Of a stretch of DNA of 64,000 nt, positions 21,317-33,244 are shown piece by piece. The notes beneath the pieces are model-generated. The model was given only the letters and a program-made list of their open reading frames with translations, ran no database searches and was not told the DNA's origin. Position numbers and translations under genes: made by a program. This DNA comes from Fagopyrum homotropicum (Eukaryota > Streptophyta > Magnoliopsida > Caryophyllales > Polygonaceae): the NCBI GenBank assembly GCA_033239125.1, contig BSWB01000001.1, positions 168,477,481-168,541,480 of the forward strand, read 5' to 3'. The first letter of the stretch is position 1. Every line of letters starts with the position of its first letter.

Positions 21317-24300
21317 CTAAGTAGTAATCACTCGGGGGATAGCCTGACCCCTTACATCGTGAAGTAAAAGATCAACTATACCCTCAGGAGGGTCAAGCAA
21401 TACACTTAGTCCAACGGGAAAAATAAAAGCTAGACTAGCAAGATAATCCGCTACTCTATTCGCCTCGCGAAAGGCATGCCGGTACTGGATGTCCCAGTCC
21501 CTTGTGAAAAAGTCCTGGCATTTACATACCAGACTAGAAAGAGGATGGCTCCGGGGAACCTTCCTTCCCAAGAGCAAAATAGCTAACTGGGAGTCAGTTT
21601 CCATGATAACCTTCCTATATCCACCCTCCCAGGCGAGTTTAAGTCCATGGTAAATACCCCACAGCTCGGCCATCGGTACAGTGCAAATACCAAGGTTAAT
21701 CACGTATCCCCGTTGCCAAACTCCGGCATTATTCCTAATGATACCTGCAGCCGTGGCATGCCCATCGCTTCTTACTGCACCGTCCGAATTAATCTTGAAA
21801 GTTCCCGTTGCCGGTTTCTCCCACTTTATGTGCTCTATTCGTCTTTCAGTCGATGTGGGTGGTCTCGAATTAAGCTTCCAGTCTTTGACGTACTCCAAGG
21901 TTCGCTCCACAACGAAGGCGTGCATATCATTTCTGATCGGAGTTGCTCTAAATGCTTTTCGTTCCTTCATTTCCAAAGCCACCATAAACCTACAACAAAT
22001 ATCGCACTCCAACTACACATACTATTAAAATGAACCAAAGACGAAAGATTACCTCGAATCCAAGAAGCGAATGGGGCTTCAAAAAAACCCTCAATCCGGA
22101 TGTGAGCGTTAAGACGTCTCCAAAGTTGTCTACTATGCTGACAGTCCCTGAACATGTGTATAAGAGATTCTGTATTATGTAGGCAACATGGGCAACCGGC
22201 CTCAACCGTCAAGTGTCGATGGAAGCGATCTTCATTGGCCAAGACTCCCCCCCGCATCAGTTTCCAAGCGAAAGTCCGCACTCTTTCCTGAACCTGTAAC
22301 TTCCAAATCACCTTGAAAATCCCACCGTCTCCGTCGGCCACCTCTTCACCTCCTCTGATAAGCTTATAGGCTGAGCTAACCGTATAGTTGCCGTCTGGAC
22401 TGTACCTTCAACTCAGCACATCGTTGTCCTCCAAGTTGACTGAACTTGTTGTTCCCTGGTGTTCTGACGATGCGAGCCCTAATGATGCAATCCTCAGAAG
22501 AGTTGCGGAAGGGAGATACTCGCTGAAGATGCCCCAGGTCCATCCTGTGTCCTGATTCCAGAAATCTCGAGCCTTCCGTTCTCTCAATTCAGCGGGTACT
22601 GGATTAATAGCAACTTCCAGTAAAGCCTTCTCACCAACCCATACATCTTCCAGAAGTCTACCGATTTCCCATCATATATGTTCCATTTATAACCAGGGCA
22701 AACAACGTCCCTAATGCCCACTTGTATGCTTCTCTAGACGTGCGAAGTAACAGCATTGTTACCCCCATTCGACCGGATATACTTACTTTGAAGCGTTTGT
22801 GCCCTGAGGCTTGATTCTTCATTCAAAAACCACCACCCAAGCTTGCCTACAAGCGCTAGGTTTAGGTCTTTCATGACCTTAATGCCCAGCCCTCCCCTTT
22901 CTTTGGGCAAGCATATATGTTTCCAAGCAACCGTGTGCATGGGTCGACTACCCTCCTTGTGTCCCCACACAAAGTTTCTGCAGAGTTTGTCTATTTCCGA
23001 GCATAAACTGACCGGCAACAACATGGAAGCCATTGAATAGATAGGGAGAGCCGATATGACAAATTTTGTTAGCGTAACCCGCCCTGCGAGGCTCAGATTC
23101 CGTCCTTTCCAGCCTGCCAATTTACCATTGATTTTGTCAAGAATGTCCGCAAAAGTACTCTTCTTCACACGTCCTTGGATGATCGGCATACCGAGATAGT
23201 TCCCCAGATTCCTCGTCACCTCTATTCCACTCAACCTGTGCAAACAATCCCGAGTCTCATGCGATACATTTGGAGATACATATATTATGGATTTTTCGGT
23301 GCTTACCTTTTGTCCAGAAGCTTTGCAAAAAATATCCAAGCAGCTCATCACCACTTTCATTTGTTCGGTAGATGCTTCCGCAAAAAACAGTTGAGAGAGC
23401 TTGGGTCCGTCTCTAGACAATCTAATGGGCTTCCATCTGTCTTGCTCTACCGCCTCTAGTATGAGATGACTCAACCGCTCGACACAAAGCACAAAAAGAT
23501 AGGGTGAGAGTGGGTCCCCTTGCCGTAACCCTCTTTCCGGTGTGAACTGTTCCGTTAGGTCTCCATTCCATAGTACTTGTACTCTAGGGGTAGTGATACA
23601 CTCTCTAATCATGCAACACCATTCCCTTGGAAAACCAGCTGCTTTGATCGAATTCTCAACGAAGTCCCACCTAATCCTGTCATAAGCTTTCTCAAGGTCA
23701 AGCTTGAGAATCATCCATTTCTTTCCGGATCTCTTCTTTCTCGTGGAATGGACAATCTCCTGCATAAGTACAATAATATCGTGTATTTACCTTCCGGGAA
23801 TGAAACTCCTCTGCATAGGACCCACAAGATCATTGATAACTCTTTGGAGTCGTTGGACCAACACTTTGGTGATGATTTTATAGAGTACATTGCAAAGAGC
23901 TATGGGCCGGAATTGGCTTATCTGGTCCGGATTCCCCACCTTTGCAATCAGACAGATAAGGGTATCATTTAGTCCTTTAGGAAGTTTCTTCGTATCCCAA
24001 AACCTGGTAACTTCCCGAACAACCGACGCACCCACTATATTCCAACATTTCTGATAAAATACCGGTTGTAACTCATCAGCTCCGGGGGCCTTGAACGCGC
24101 CCATGCTACTGACCGCTTTCCACACCTCCTCTCCGCTAATCGTCTTCATCAGGTCCGTCCTATCTCTTTCCTCCATTTCCGGGTATCCGTTAGTAAAAGC
24201 CTCCTGGTTCCTGTTGTTGCTACACTCGCTCATGCTGTAAATTTGCTTGAAATAATCTGTGACTATATTTATCATACGGGCATCCGCTTCCTCCCAATTT

Positions 24301-25444
24301 CCCTCAGTGTCTCGCAATCCGTCTATTCTGTTTCGTCTTCTCCGTACAATGGTGGAGGTATGAAAGAAAGACGTGTTTCTCTCTCCAAATGATAACCATT
24401 GCTCCCTTGATTTTTGGAACCAGATTATCTCCTCTTGCTCTAACACTCTATCTAACTCAGCTTTCAAAAGTATCTCTTGTTCTCTCCATAGGCTGGAATT
24501 TACCTCATCAGATGGGTTAGAGCTTTGAATCTTGATCAGCTCACTGGTTAGGTAGTCTTTCCTGCAAAAGACATCTCCAAAAACCCTATGATTCCATGAG
24601 ATAAGCCAATTTTTAAGTGTGGATAGAGGAATACCTGACCCCGCATGTAAGTTCCAACACCGTCTGACCATGGGGATGAAGTCGGCATGCGTCATCCATG
24701 CAGCTTCAAACCTAAAAGGTCTTTTGTGACGTCCCGGGACCTCACGGGGCTGTAGTCTAAGGAGGAGGGGTGCATGGTTTGAAGAGTATCTTGCTAGATG
24801 ACGTACTGATGCGTTCGGCCATCGAAGTCGTCCTTCCTGGTTGATCAACGCTCGGTCCAGTCTTTTCTGCACTCCCCGATTTCTCGTTTTGCTTTCGTCC
24901 CAGGTAAAGTCTAATCCCGAGAATCCCATGTCTAGCAATCCTAACTTGTTGATCAATTCAAGGAAAGTTCCAGAGTCTCGATGAAGCCTGCCCGATCCGC
25001 CTCTCCTCTCGTAATCAAATATGATACAATTAAATCCCCTCCTACCACATAAGGTTCCGTGATCCCTTCTAGTTCCCTCTCTAGGGCCAACCAGAACGGA
25101 ACTCTTCTCATCTCCGTCGGGGGAGTGTAAACCACAATCAAGTGTAAGGGCTTTCCCGCATGTATTAACCGTGCATGGATGAAAAACTCGCAGTAGCTGA
25201 TGATAGTTATCTGGTACCCAGGATCCTTGCAGAGGAGCCACAGTCCACCCTCGAAACCGTTTGCATCCACTCTGTGACACCCTCCGAAGCCTAGTCTGCT
25301 ACAAACTCTCTGAGCTTGGTCTCCCGAGATACGCGGTTCCATGATCGCAAGCACATCTATTCTATGGTGATTGCACAAGTACCTGATGGTTCTTCTAAAG
25401 TTGTTCTTTGCAGCACCCTGCAGATTCCAGATTATGCAATTCAT
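21317..25444 (-). pseudogene. LINE 2 ORF2: endonuclease - reverse transcriptase - RNase H, disrupted
   Basis: The frame starts at MNCIIWNLQGAA. Endonuclease motifs are visible, with a frameshift near 25025 inside the GGD-FNC motif. The reverse transcriptase has FRPIALCN, RSFIPGR, LDLEKAYDR and RQGDPLSPYLFVL. An in-frame TAA lies directly after IPGR, at 23787-23789. The active site reads LFFAEAS near 23378-23390: the six residues that include both catalytic aspartates are gone, by an 18-bp in-frame deletion. Further frameshifts follow between 22734 and 22341. A zf-RVT region is at 21967-22341. The RNase H region (21317-22012) still has NSDGA, the AELWG glutamate and METDS. The protein is non-functional. 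Confidence 0.92.
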
Positions 25445-25501
25445 AAAAAACTTAAAAGGAGAGGTGAAAGCTACACACCTAGGTTAACACAGCGACCGCA
25501 G

Positions 25502-27562
25502 CTAACGTGATGCTTCAGCATCCATGGCTTCACCCACCACGTCTCCAGCTTGCGATACGCCCACTGCACTCCCTTCGACGTTCTCATTGTGGCTCTGGAT
25601 CGAGCTAGTCGAGGTCTCTTCGTTTCGGTCTACACACTGTTGGCCTGCGTCAGTCCTCGCTTGAATTTCATGATACTCTAGCGGGGACTCCTTTCCAAGA
25701 CTCTCCATTTGCCTCTGTGTTTTCATTGCTTCATTACCGGAGTTCTGGATTGTCTCTCCGTTGTCTTTGTTCTTATCCAGATTCTCTTGCTCCCTGTATG
25801 TGAGCGTTCTAGTGTATGTAGCTTCTGTCATACCCTCTTCCTCTCCATCTTGTGATGGAACTACTCTCTCATTGTGAGATCTCTTGTTGTGGGTGTCCTC
25901 ATCTTGCCTCTGTCTCTTCAGGTATGTTTCCATGCTCCTCTCGTCTTCTACGGCTTTGGCTTTCCTAGATACTCTTCTTCTGTCGTTGCGGAGTTTGTTA
26001 CGTTTCTTTCGTTTCTCTAAGTCAGTGGCTTCCTTTTGCCCTGTCTTTGCCTCGAATATTAGCCCATTTGCTGTCCTAGTGTTGGACTCGTTGGGTTTAC
26101 TAGATGACGCCCCATCCTTCCCTTGGGCTTTTGTGATGGGCCTGTCAGGGCTTTCCTTGTTATTGCCCATCGTATCTCCCTCAGCCGTCAGTGGAGCTAT
26201 AACAATATTCTTGCCCTTATCCTGCAATACCATATTCTTTCCTTTGTGGTGATGATACTTTCCTTGCCCCGAAATATTATTTTGCTTATTTTGATTACTA
26301 GGGTTTCCTTGTTGTATCTCCGAGTGATTCTTTCCTTTGTTGAATCTGTGTCTCCGAGCAACCATCATCCATGGTCCAAACCCTGCTTGGTCGTCGTCGG
26401 CACTGATGAGAGTCTTCTTGATTTGTTCCGGTGTGGTCCCTGAATTATGGTCTTGTGCTCCGGGTTCCTGCTGTTTTTCCTGACTTTCTTTCTGTTCCGT
26501 ATTCGGGGGGCTCGTCACACTCTCGCTGAATTCACAATGCGAAGCGTAATGGCCATAGCGCCCACACTTGAAGCATATGGTATCGAGGCCCTCATAAAGA
26601 ATAGGGCATCTCTTACCGTTGATAATTATCCCTTTCTTTAGCGGCGTTCCGATGTCGATTTCTACACAAATACGAATGAAACGACCCCGGTTAAAATGTA
26701 ACGTCTTTGGGTCGATAGATATGGGTACTCCAATGCCGCTGGTCATGTTCCATATGATGGCTTCATGATACCACTGCACCGGTACCCCCGATATCCTAAC
26801 CCAAATAGGGGCTGAGGTGATGGGAGAAGCTGTGGTGAAGTCCGGCGTCCACTTCTTCATTATTAGGCATCGCCCGAACACCGCCCACGGTCCTCCAGTT
26901 AGAACCGTCATGAGTTCACTTTCATTATTGAATCTCGCCAGGAAGTAATTATTGTCTAGATCAATGAGTTGGAGGTTATTCCCACATTTCCAGAGTTCTT
27001 TGATCTTGCGCTCCATGACCGGAAATGCCACTGGGAACCCTAGCACCTTAAAAACAATTGAATTCAACCATCTGGCTTCTAGGTCCGCCGTGACCCTCTC
27101 ATCCACTTCCATCACTTTATCCCCATCTGCACCAAAAGGGAAGCTTACTGTCACTTTACCGTTAAGGGTCTCCTTTGAGATTTTATCTTTCCAATCAGCA
27201 CTTGTCTTTGAGCCACCAATGACCTCGCTCCACTTTCTTGGAGCTTTCTCCTCCTCTTTCGATGTATGGCCTTTGTCACCTTGTGCATTTACTTGGATCG
27301 CATTGGGGTCCTTCTCAATTGCAGTAACTTGCTCCACCGTTTCTATCGTTTTATGCTTAGATTCTACAATCACCCCCTCTACAGGTGAAACTGCCTCCTT
27401 CTGTGTATTCTCGTTGGTTTCAATTGGTTCTTTATTCATGGTTGTGATATTTTCGACCATCACAACGTCTCCTTCCACGCCCTCTGTCAGTACTAACGAG
27501 TCTTTCCCACTCTCCGGCGGGTTCGTTTCCTCCATTGCCGTCGTAACTAAACGCTCGAGCAC
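25502..27562 (-). CDS. LINE 2 ORF1 protein with DUF4283 and CCHC knuckle, intact frame
   Basis: An uninterrupted 686-codon frame. The N-terminal ~120 residues are acidic and low in complexity. A DUF4283-like domain follows at roughly residues 145-290, with GGPWAVFGRCLIM. Next is a CX2CX4HX4C knuckle, CFKCGRYGHYASHC, near residue 340. The C-terminal half is long, charged and repetitive (KKRNKLRNDRRRVSRKAK), as in nucleic-acid-binding ORF1 proteins of plant LINEs. It ends 57 bp before the ORF2 start, so unlike LINE 1 the two frames do not overlap. It should bind element RNA. Whether it is still expressed cannot be seen. Confidence 0.85.
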   Translation of the reverse strand: MLERLVTTAMEETNPPESGKDSLVLTEGVEGDVVMVENITTMNKEPIETNENTQKEAVSPVEGVIVESKHKTIETVEQVTAIEKDPNAIQVNAQGDKGHTSKEEEKAPRKWSEVIGGSKTSADWKDKISKETLNGKVTVSFPFGADGDKVMEVDERVTADLEARWLNSIVFKVLGFPVAFPVMERKIKELWKCGNNLQLIDLDNNYFLARFNNESELMTVLTGGPWAVFGRCLIMKKWTPDFTTASPITSAPIWVRISGVPVQWYHEAIIWNMTSGIGVPISIDPKTLHFNRGRFIRICVEIDIGTPLKKGIIINGKRCPILYEGLDTICFKCGRYGHYASHCEFSESVTSPPNTEQKESQEKQQEPGAQDHNSGTTPEQIKKTLISADDDQAGFGPWMMVARRHRFNKGKNHSEIQQGNPSNQNKQNNISGQGKYHHHKGKNMVLQDKGKNIVIAPLTAEGDTMGNNKESPDRPITKAQGKDGASSSKPNESNTRTANGLIFEAKTGQKEATDLEKRKKRNKLRNDRRRVSRKAKAVEDERSMETYLKRQRQDEDTHNKRSHNERVVPSQDGEEEGMTEATYTRTLTYREQENLDKNKDNGETIQNSGNEAMKTQRQMESLGKESPLEYHEIQARTDAGQQCVDRNEETSTSSIQSHNENVEGSAVGVSQAGDVVGEAMDAEASR

Positions 27563-27610
27563 ACTTTGCCTAGACTTTTCACCTCTAGGTTTGAGAGCGT
27601 TTTTTTTTTT

Positions 27611-27622
27611 CGTTTTAATTTT
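27611..27622. repeat. Target-site duplication, high-coordinate copy, of LINE 2
   Basis: CGTTTTAATTTT, matching 21235-21246. It lies directly beyond the 5' end of the LINE, which itself shows a T run on the plus strand. Confidence 0.8.
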
Positions 27623-27802
27623 CTTAAAAACATTAACATGTACCAGAACCGTAGCGTCATAAATACGTCATCTCTTCCCGCTCACTCACTTCACAGCCCC
27701 TACTTTTTTCCTATTTATAGTGTTACCTTCTCCCATTCCTCCAAATCCCATTTCTGTCTCCACAACCTTCCCCCTCAGTAAAGTGAGAGAGAGAAAAGAG
27801 CA
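27623..27802 (+). promoter_or_regulatory. Proximal promoter and leader of the LBD gene
   Basis: A TATA-like CTATTTATAG lies at 27711-27720, about 85 bp before the ATG, followed by a pyrimidine-rich leader. Two CGTCA words (27655-27659 and 27666-27670), the inverse of TGACG, are spaced 11 bp apart as in as-1-type elements bound by TGA bZIP factors. The factor binding is an inference. Upstream sequence is cut off by the LINE at 27610. Confidence 0.6.
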
Positions 27803-29508
27803 ATGGATTCAGGCGCCACCGCAGCCACCGTCAACGCAACAGTTGTTTCATCCTCGTCTTCAAACTCTATCTCCAGATCTCCATCCTCGTCTCCTCCGCC
27901 CGTGACTTCAGTGGTGGTCAGCCCCTGCGCCGCCTGTAAGATTCTCCGCCGAAGGTGCGCCGAGAAATGCGTTTTGGCTCCCTACTTTCCTCCCTCCGAT
28001 CCGCTCAAATTCACCATCGCTCATCGTGTTTTCGGCGCTAGCAACCTCATCAAGTTCCTCCAGGTGACCTATTTTCTCCTCCGAGCATATGTTATCATAA
28101 TTCGAGATCGGAACTAATTAATTGACTTGGCCATTGATTTTAACCATCAACAAAATATGCGATTCATAATGTAGCGTTTGAGTATGTGGTGAGAGATTAA
28201 CTAAACCTGCATTTGATTAGCAACTTGTTTTGATACTCGTTTAGTGATTGTATACGGAGCACTGGAGTTTCGTTGATTTGAGAAAGCAAAAGCAACGGCG
28301 CATGACATATGTCTGAAATGCGAAACGATTAAAGATCATTCCAGCAGCATGCCTATGCCGGGATATTTTCTCTTATTTTTAAATATTAAAAGTTTAGTCT
28401 TATCTTTTGAAATTTCTTTCATATTTTAGAAAACCAAATTTCCCAAATGAGCCCTGGATACTGTCCCATGGTGTAATCAAACTAATTAAAAAGGTAATTT
28501 GAGGTGGGGTGAAATTGGTAACAACCACCATTATTTCCTTTTCAAATAAGCACCTAACTACCTACCAAAAATGATTTTGCTCCTCTACCCTCTTCCTTTG
28601 ACACTGGCAATCATTTTGTTTCTCAAATTACCGATTTCTCTTTCCATAATCTCACTAATTGCTCTCTCCTGATTTTCTTTTCTTTTTCACTTTTCTTCTT
28701 TTGCATGTTGTGCCTAAAGACGAAACCATTCGGTCTTTGGAGGACAATTAGTGGGTCCTTTTAGTTGAATTATGATATTTAAAAATTAACCCGGGTGCTT
28801 GGTAGTCTTTATCATCAAAATTGCCTGAAGTTGAATTTAACACTATAAGCCAGTATTTGTAATCAATTTCATACTTCTTTTTAAAAAGAGAATGCTACGA
28901 GTACTGCTTTGTTTAATAGCCAAATTATGTCTTGTATGTTCAACTTTTACCTCACTAAATCAGATTCTTTTTATATTGTAGCTCAAACCACCATTAAAGT
29001 TAAAAGATGAGAGCAGTTGGAATTAAGAAAGCTAAGCAACTTAATTAATATACAAGCTTGACCAACACCTTAACATACATGTACAATTCAAATGTATACA
29101 GTATCATTAATTATAATGTTGAGTTGAATTGATTAACAGGAGTTACCAGAATCCCAGAGGGCAGATGCAGTGAGCAGCATGGTATATGAGGCCAATGCAA
29201 GGATAAGAGACCCAGTTTATGGCTGTGCAGGCGCCATTTGCCACCTCCAAAAGCAAGTCAATGATCTACAATCCCAATTAGCCAAGACACAAGCTGAACT
29301 TTTCACCATGCAATGTCAACAGTCCAACCTCTTGGCCCTAATCTATTCAGAAATGGGTCAAACAGCCCATTCCCCTCCGTCTTCCCCGCCCTCGTCCATG
29401 TCCTCACCTGAATCTACAGCTGCTGCCGGCTTTCCGGGTAATGACATTCTTAGTTGCTTCATTGATGATACCAAGCTTGGATCCATGTGGGATCCCCTTT
29501 GGACATGA
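27803..29508 (+). CDS. LOB-domain transcription factor (LBD1/LBD11-like)
   Basis: A class I LBD DNA-binding protein of 209 aa in two exons, 27803-28063 and 29140-29508, with a 1076-bp GT-AG intron at the position usual for the family, within the LOB domain after the FLQ codons. A serine-rich N-terminus of ~40 residues precedes the zinc-finger-like block CX2CX6CX3C (C42, C45, C52, C56). The GAS block (GASNLIKFL, starting at 78) and the DPVYGCAG motif follow. A leucine-repeat coiled coil around 122-141 (LQKQVNDLQSQLAKTQAEL) serves dimerisation. The C-terminus is serine- and proline-rich and ends in WDPLWT. The subgroup call LBD1/LBD11 rests on the overall look and is less sure than the family. 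A LINE sits 192 bp upstream of the ATG. Confidence 0.95.
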
Positions 29509-30899
29509 AGACGAGAAGATATCATAGCTAATTATATATATACATTATCTATCTAATTAGTTTTTACATATTTGAGAGAAGGAAGCTCTCTAATTAGGTT
29601 ACTTGATCACTTAGTTATTGTAACTCCAAGATGATCATCATGTTGATGATGGGAAGGAGCTGGATCTTGAGGAGAGGCAAAATGATAAATTAGAGAAAAC
29701 AAAAAAAAAACAGACAAGAAAATTAGGTGTGTGAACAGATGAATCTTAATTTGCAGCGGAGCCGTATGTAATCTCCCTAAGAGAGTAGGAGTGTTGTTGA
29801 CCACTAGTGTGTGGTCATAAATTAATGGGTGCTAAGTTCAACTTTTTATGGTTACCTAATGTCACTTGTGGACTAGAAACAATGAATTAAATTATAGTAT
29901 ATCATGAAGTTTTAGTTTGAAATTTATATATTTTGTACAACAAGAAAACTCTTTTCAAATTTACAACCCTTTCAATGAAACTAACAGCCACCAATCCACC
30001 ATTGTTTGGTTGACTTTTGGGGATCCTTCCCATTGTCATTTGTCATTTGTCATTGTAAACATTTTAGTTGTAAAGTCTCCGTATCTACTTAGAGAAAAAT
30101 ATAATATTTGCAAAATTTTTGTATGATCGATTTGTCCTTTTGTACACGTTGATTGTTGGAAAATTATATAAAATAAGGTTCATCCATAGATGCTTTTTGT
30201 CGTCTCAAATGGACCCCCGGGTAGAATACTACACAACCAATACAGAATTTATATAATTGTATTAAATGAATTGTTACATTGTTTTATAATAGTTTTGCCA
30301 CATATAGCAAACAATTAACCCGATAATTATAGATTAACTAAGTAACTATAAGTCACTTTATTGATAAAAACAAATAATGAAGCTTCATGAGTAATCAAAA
30401 CCCGATCCCTAGAGTTTGTCTTGTCTTTTGTAAGGTTATCAAATCTATACATCGTGTATAAATTTGGAATTTTTGAAAGACGGATGAAAACGGATAGTGT
30501 AGATATAAGCATATAAAATATTATAAATAAATTCAACATACAATTTCGATGCGTGTTATTTTTAAGTTACATTTGGCTTACAAACGATAGTCGAAACGAA
30601 TCACAATAGAAACTCAGTTCTTCAATTTGGTACCAAAACAAACTTTTGATTTTGAATATGCCCCAAATCGAAATTGAATTTGAACATGACTCCCAAAATC
30701 AAAATTGAGTTTCACATCTGGTTCCTATAATAAAACTCAAATTTTGCATTTGGCTCCCCAAAACTAGGGTTTTTCTATTTCGTTTTGGGACCAATTTTCA
30801 AATTGATCTTCTTCCATGCAGCTTGGGCACGACTTTTATTTTGGAACCCATCTGCAAGATTAAGCAGATATGAGTTTCGAAAGAGTTCTTTCCTGTGTT
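29509..30899. other. 3' flank of the LBD gene; no gene seen
   Basis: The first ~100 bp should be the 3' untranslated region. The rest is AT-rich. At about 30610-30780 there are imperfect repeats of about 40 bp of the kind AAAATCAAAATTGAGTTT. Nothing coding is supported. Confidence 0.45.
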
Positions 30900-33244
30900 A
30901 TGTCTAGTTCGATGAGCCTCCTCTGGATTCTGGAATGGTTAGAGAACGGATAGGTTTTCTATCCCGAGAGAGGTTCGCCAAGAAGATCTTATATCTCTGT
31001 ATATCTTTGTTCTCTATTTGGAGAGACTCGGTCATCTTATTGACAATGCCGTTCGCGAGGGGAAATGGAAGGCGATGTGCATGACGAGAGGGGGTCCTTA
31101 TATCTCACACTTATTTTTTTGCGGATAATATCCTCCTTTTTGCGGAAGCCTCCACTCAACAAATGAGAGTGATTAAGGAGATTTTAGATACCTTATGTTG
31201 AGCTTCTGGTCTTAAAGTAAGCCCGGCTAAATCTAGGTCCTTTGTGTCTCATAATGTTCGGGGTAATCTAGAGGTCCGTCTAAGCGAGGTTAATTGGCGG
31301 CATATCTCACACTCGGAATCTAGGTATTTACCTTGGTATCCCACTGTTGCATGAATCGGTTTCTAGAGTGACTTTCAACACGTTGTTGGAGCGTATGACT
31401 TCGAGGCTTGCGGGGTGGAAAGAGAATAGATTGAGCTTGGCGGGCAGAACTACACTTGTTAAATCGGTCCTTTCTGCGATGCCCAGGTATTATATGAATA
31501 CTACTGTCCTTCCGGTGAGCATTACTAATAGGATTGATCAACTATGCCGGAACTTTATTTGGGGGAGTACATCAACATGAAGGAAGGTTCACCTTTTGAG
31601 TTGGGAGAGGTTGTGTCAACCGTTGGATCGGGGTGGCCTGGGCTTGCGTCTAGCAACAAATGTCAATCTGTCGACCATTAGCAAGATTGGGTGGCGCCTT
31701 TTCTGGCATAAAGAACACACTTGGTCTCGTATTATCCTTCGCAAATACAAGGTTAAACATTATGACTGGCCCAACCAACTACAAAGTAGAAGTTGTGACT
31801 CGTATGTCTGGAAGGGCATAATCAAAGGTTATAACCAAGTGATTAGACCTAATCTGATGGGAGAAGTGCCCGTTTCTGGAGTGACTCGTGGGTGACAGGG
31901 GAGCCGTTGCGACTCTCGAGCCAAATTGATCTCTCTGTGGAGGAGCTTGAGCTGAAGGTGCGTGATATGTGGCTGGAGGAGGGAAGATGGGAATGGAATT
32001 ATCTTAGTAGTCGATTGGATAATACGAGCATGCTCAAAGTCTTCGCAATGAACATTGGTGAAGGGATGGGTCCGGACACGATTAGGTGGTTACTAATGAA
32101 GGATGGGTTGTTCTCGATTGGTTCGGCTTACTCGTTTCTCAGGGATGGTAAGCCTCGTGTGCACGTGAGGGAAAGCCTTTTCAAGCTGATATGGAGGATT
32201 CGTGCGCAAGAGCGGATTCGTTTCTGGATGTGGCAGGTTGCTTGGGGGTACCTCTCACAAATAAAGAACGTATGAGACGACATATGGATGCGGATGCCTC
32301 CTATCAGGGGTGTCCAGGAGAAGAGGAATCGCTGCTTCATCTGCTTCGGGACTGCATATTCACAAGATCGGTTTGGGTTCAGATTGTGCCCAATTATCTG
32401 CACACCTCGTTTTTCAACTTAGATTGGGAGTCGTGGCTCTTTGAGAGCCTCAACACTGGCAAGGTTCAAGCAATCCAACGGTCTTTTGCGTGAGTTGTTT
32501 GCAATTACCTTGTGGTGGTTATGGAAATGGTGAAATGCCAGGACTTTCCAAGACGGGTATATTGCGGAGGATAAAGCAAAGTTTATTGAACGCTACTATG
32601 ACGAGTATGTTGCTGCGTGTAAGAGTAATCTGGGCAAGCCAACGGCGTACAAGACTGAGAGATTAATTCAATGGAGCAAGCCAAGGTAGAACTGGGTCAA
32701 AGTTAATTCAGACGGAGCGTCTAGGGGTAACTTGGGTATGGCTTTGGCTGGGGCAATTATTCGTGATGAGCAGAGGGAATGACTCACATGAGTTGTCGTG
32801 AACATTGGGGCTACGTCGGCACCAACAACTGAACTTTGGGGAGTGTTGGAAGGATTAAGTCTTGCGTGGGATTTGGGGCACCGGAGGGTCGAGGTCGAGC
32901 TGGACTCTCTCTTGGTTGTTGGTTTGATTGAGAAAGGGGTGAGTAGTGCCCATCCGCTTTCTAGCCTGGTGGCTCGCTGCAAAGGCTTCATTATCAGAGA
33001 CTGGATACTCAAAGCATGTCTTTCGGGAAGGAAACAGGGTGGCGAATGTTATGGCTAACCTAGCCTTTTCCTTTGATTTCGGGTTTCACCGATTGTTGGT
33101 TGTCCCTTCTTCTATTCGTAATTTGATTCTTGAGGATATTAGTGGAGTAGCTCTTCCTTGTATCACTCGTCTGTAATGCCACGTTTTTTTCCTTCAATAA
33201 AGCCCTAGGGCGGAGAGCCCCGCTCTCATTCACCAAAAAAAAAA
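30900..33244 (+). mobile_element. 5'-truncated LINE, copy 3
   Basis: Starts inside the reverse transcriptase and runs through zf-RVT and RNase H to a short 3' region ending TCATTCACC plus an A run at about 33234-33244. The left edge is placed only roughly, and no clear target duplication was found. Frames are broken many times. Sequence similarity to LINE 1 and LINE 2 ORF2 shows the same superfamily. Confidence 0.85.
30950..33176 (+). pseudogene. LINE 3 ORF2 remnant (reverse transcriptase - zf-RVT - RNase H)
   Basis: The RQGD region is recognisable near 30960-31010 only through frameshifts. The active-site motif reads FFADN near 31120, so the second catalytic aspartate is asparagine (AAT). 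The thumb region follows with LAGWKENRLSLAGR (from ~31407) and LDRGGLGLR. A zf-RVT region lies near 32190-32400. The RNase H region has NSDGAS, TTELWG and LDSLLV, then a frameshift near 33005. The last frame ends at TAA/TAG 33174-33176 with SGVALPCITRL, the usual C-terminal motif of these ORF2 proteins. Non-functional. Confidence 0.85.

Larger units (their letters stand above)
21247..27610 (-). mobile_element. Long LINE (L1-type), copy 2, minus strand
   Basis: The element is about 6.4 kb with ORF1 (25502-27562), ORF2 (21317-25444), a short 3' region and a poly(A) tail seen as a T run ending at 21252. Twelve-base target duplications (21235-21246 and 27611-27622) bound it, though they are AT-rich. 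ORF1 is fully open, whereas ORF2 has frameshifts, a stop and a catalytic deletion. The 5' end lies 192 bp upstream of the LBD start codon and points away from that gene. Confidence 0.9.

Noticed and set aside
26952..27662. 236-codon plus-strand frame across LINE 2 ORF1
   Set aside because: Antisense to the ORF1 protein, which carries recognisable DUF4283 and CCHC regions; the shadow has none.
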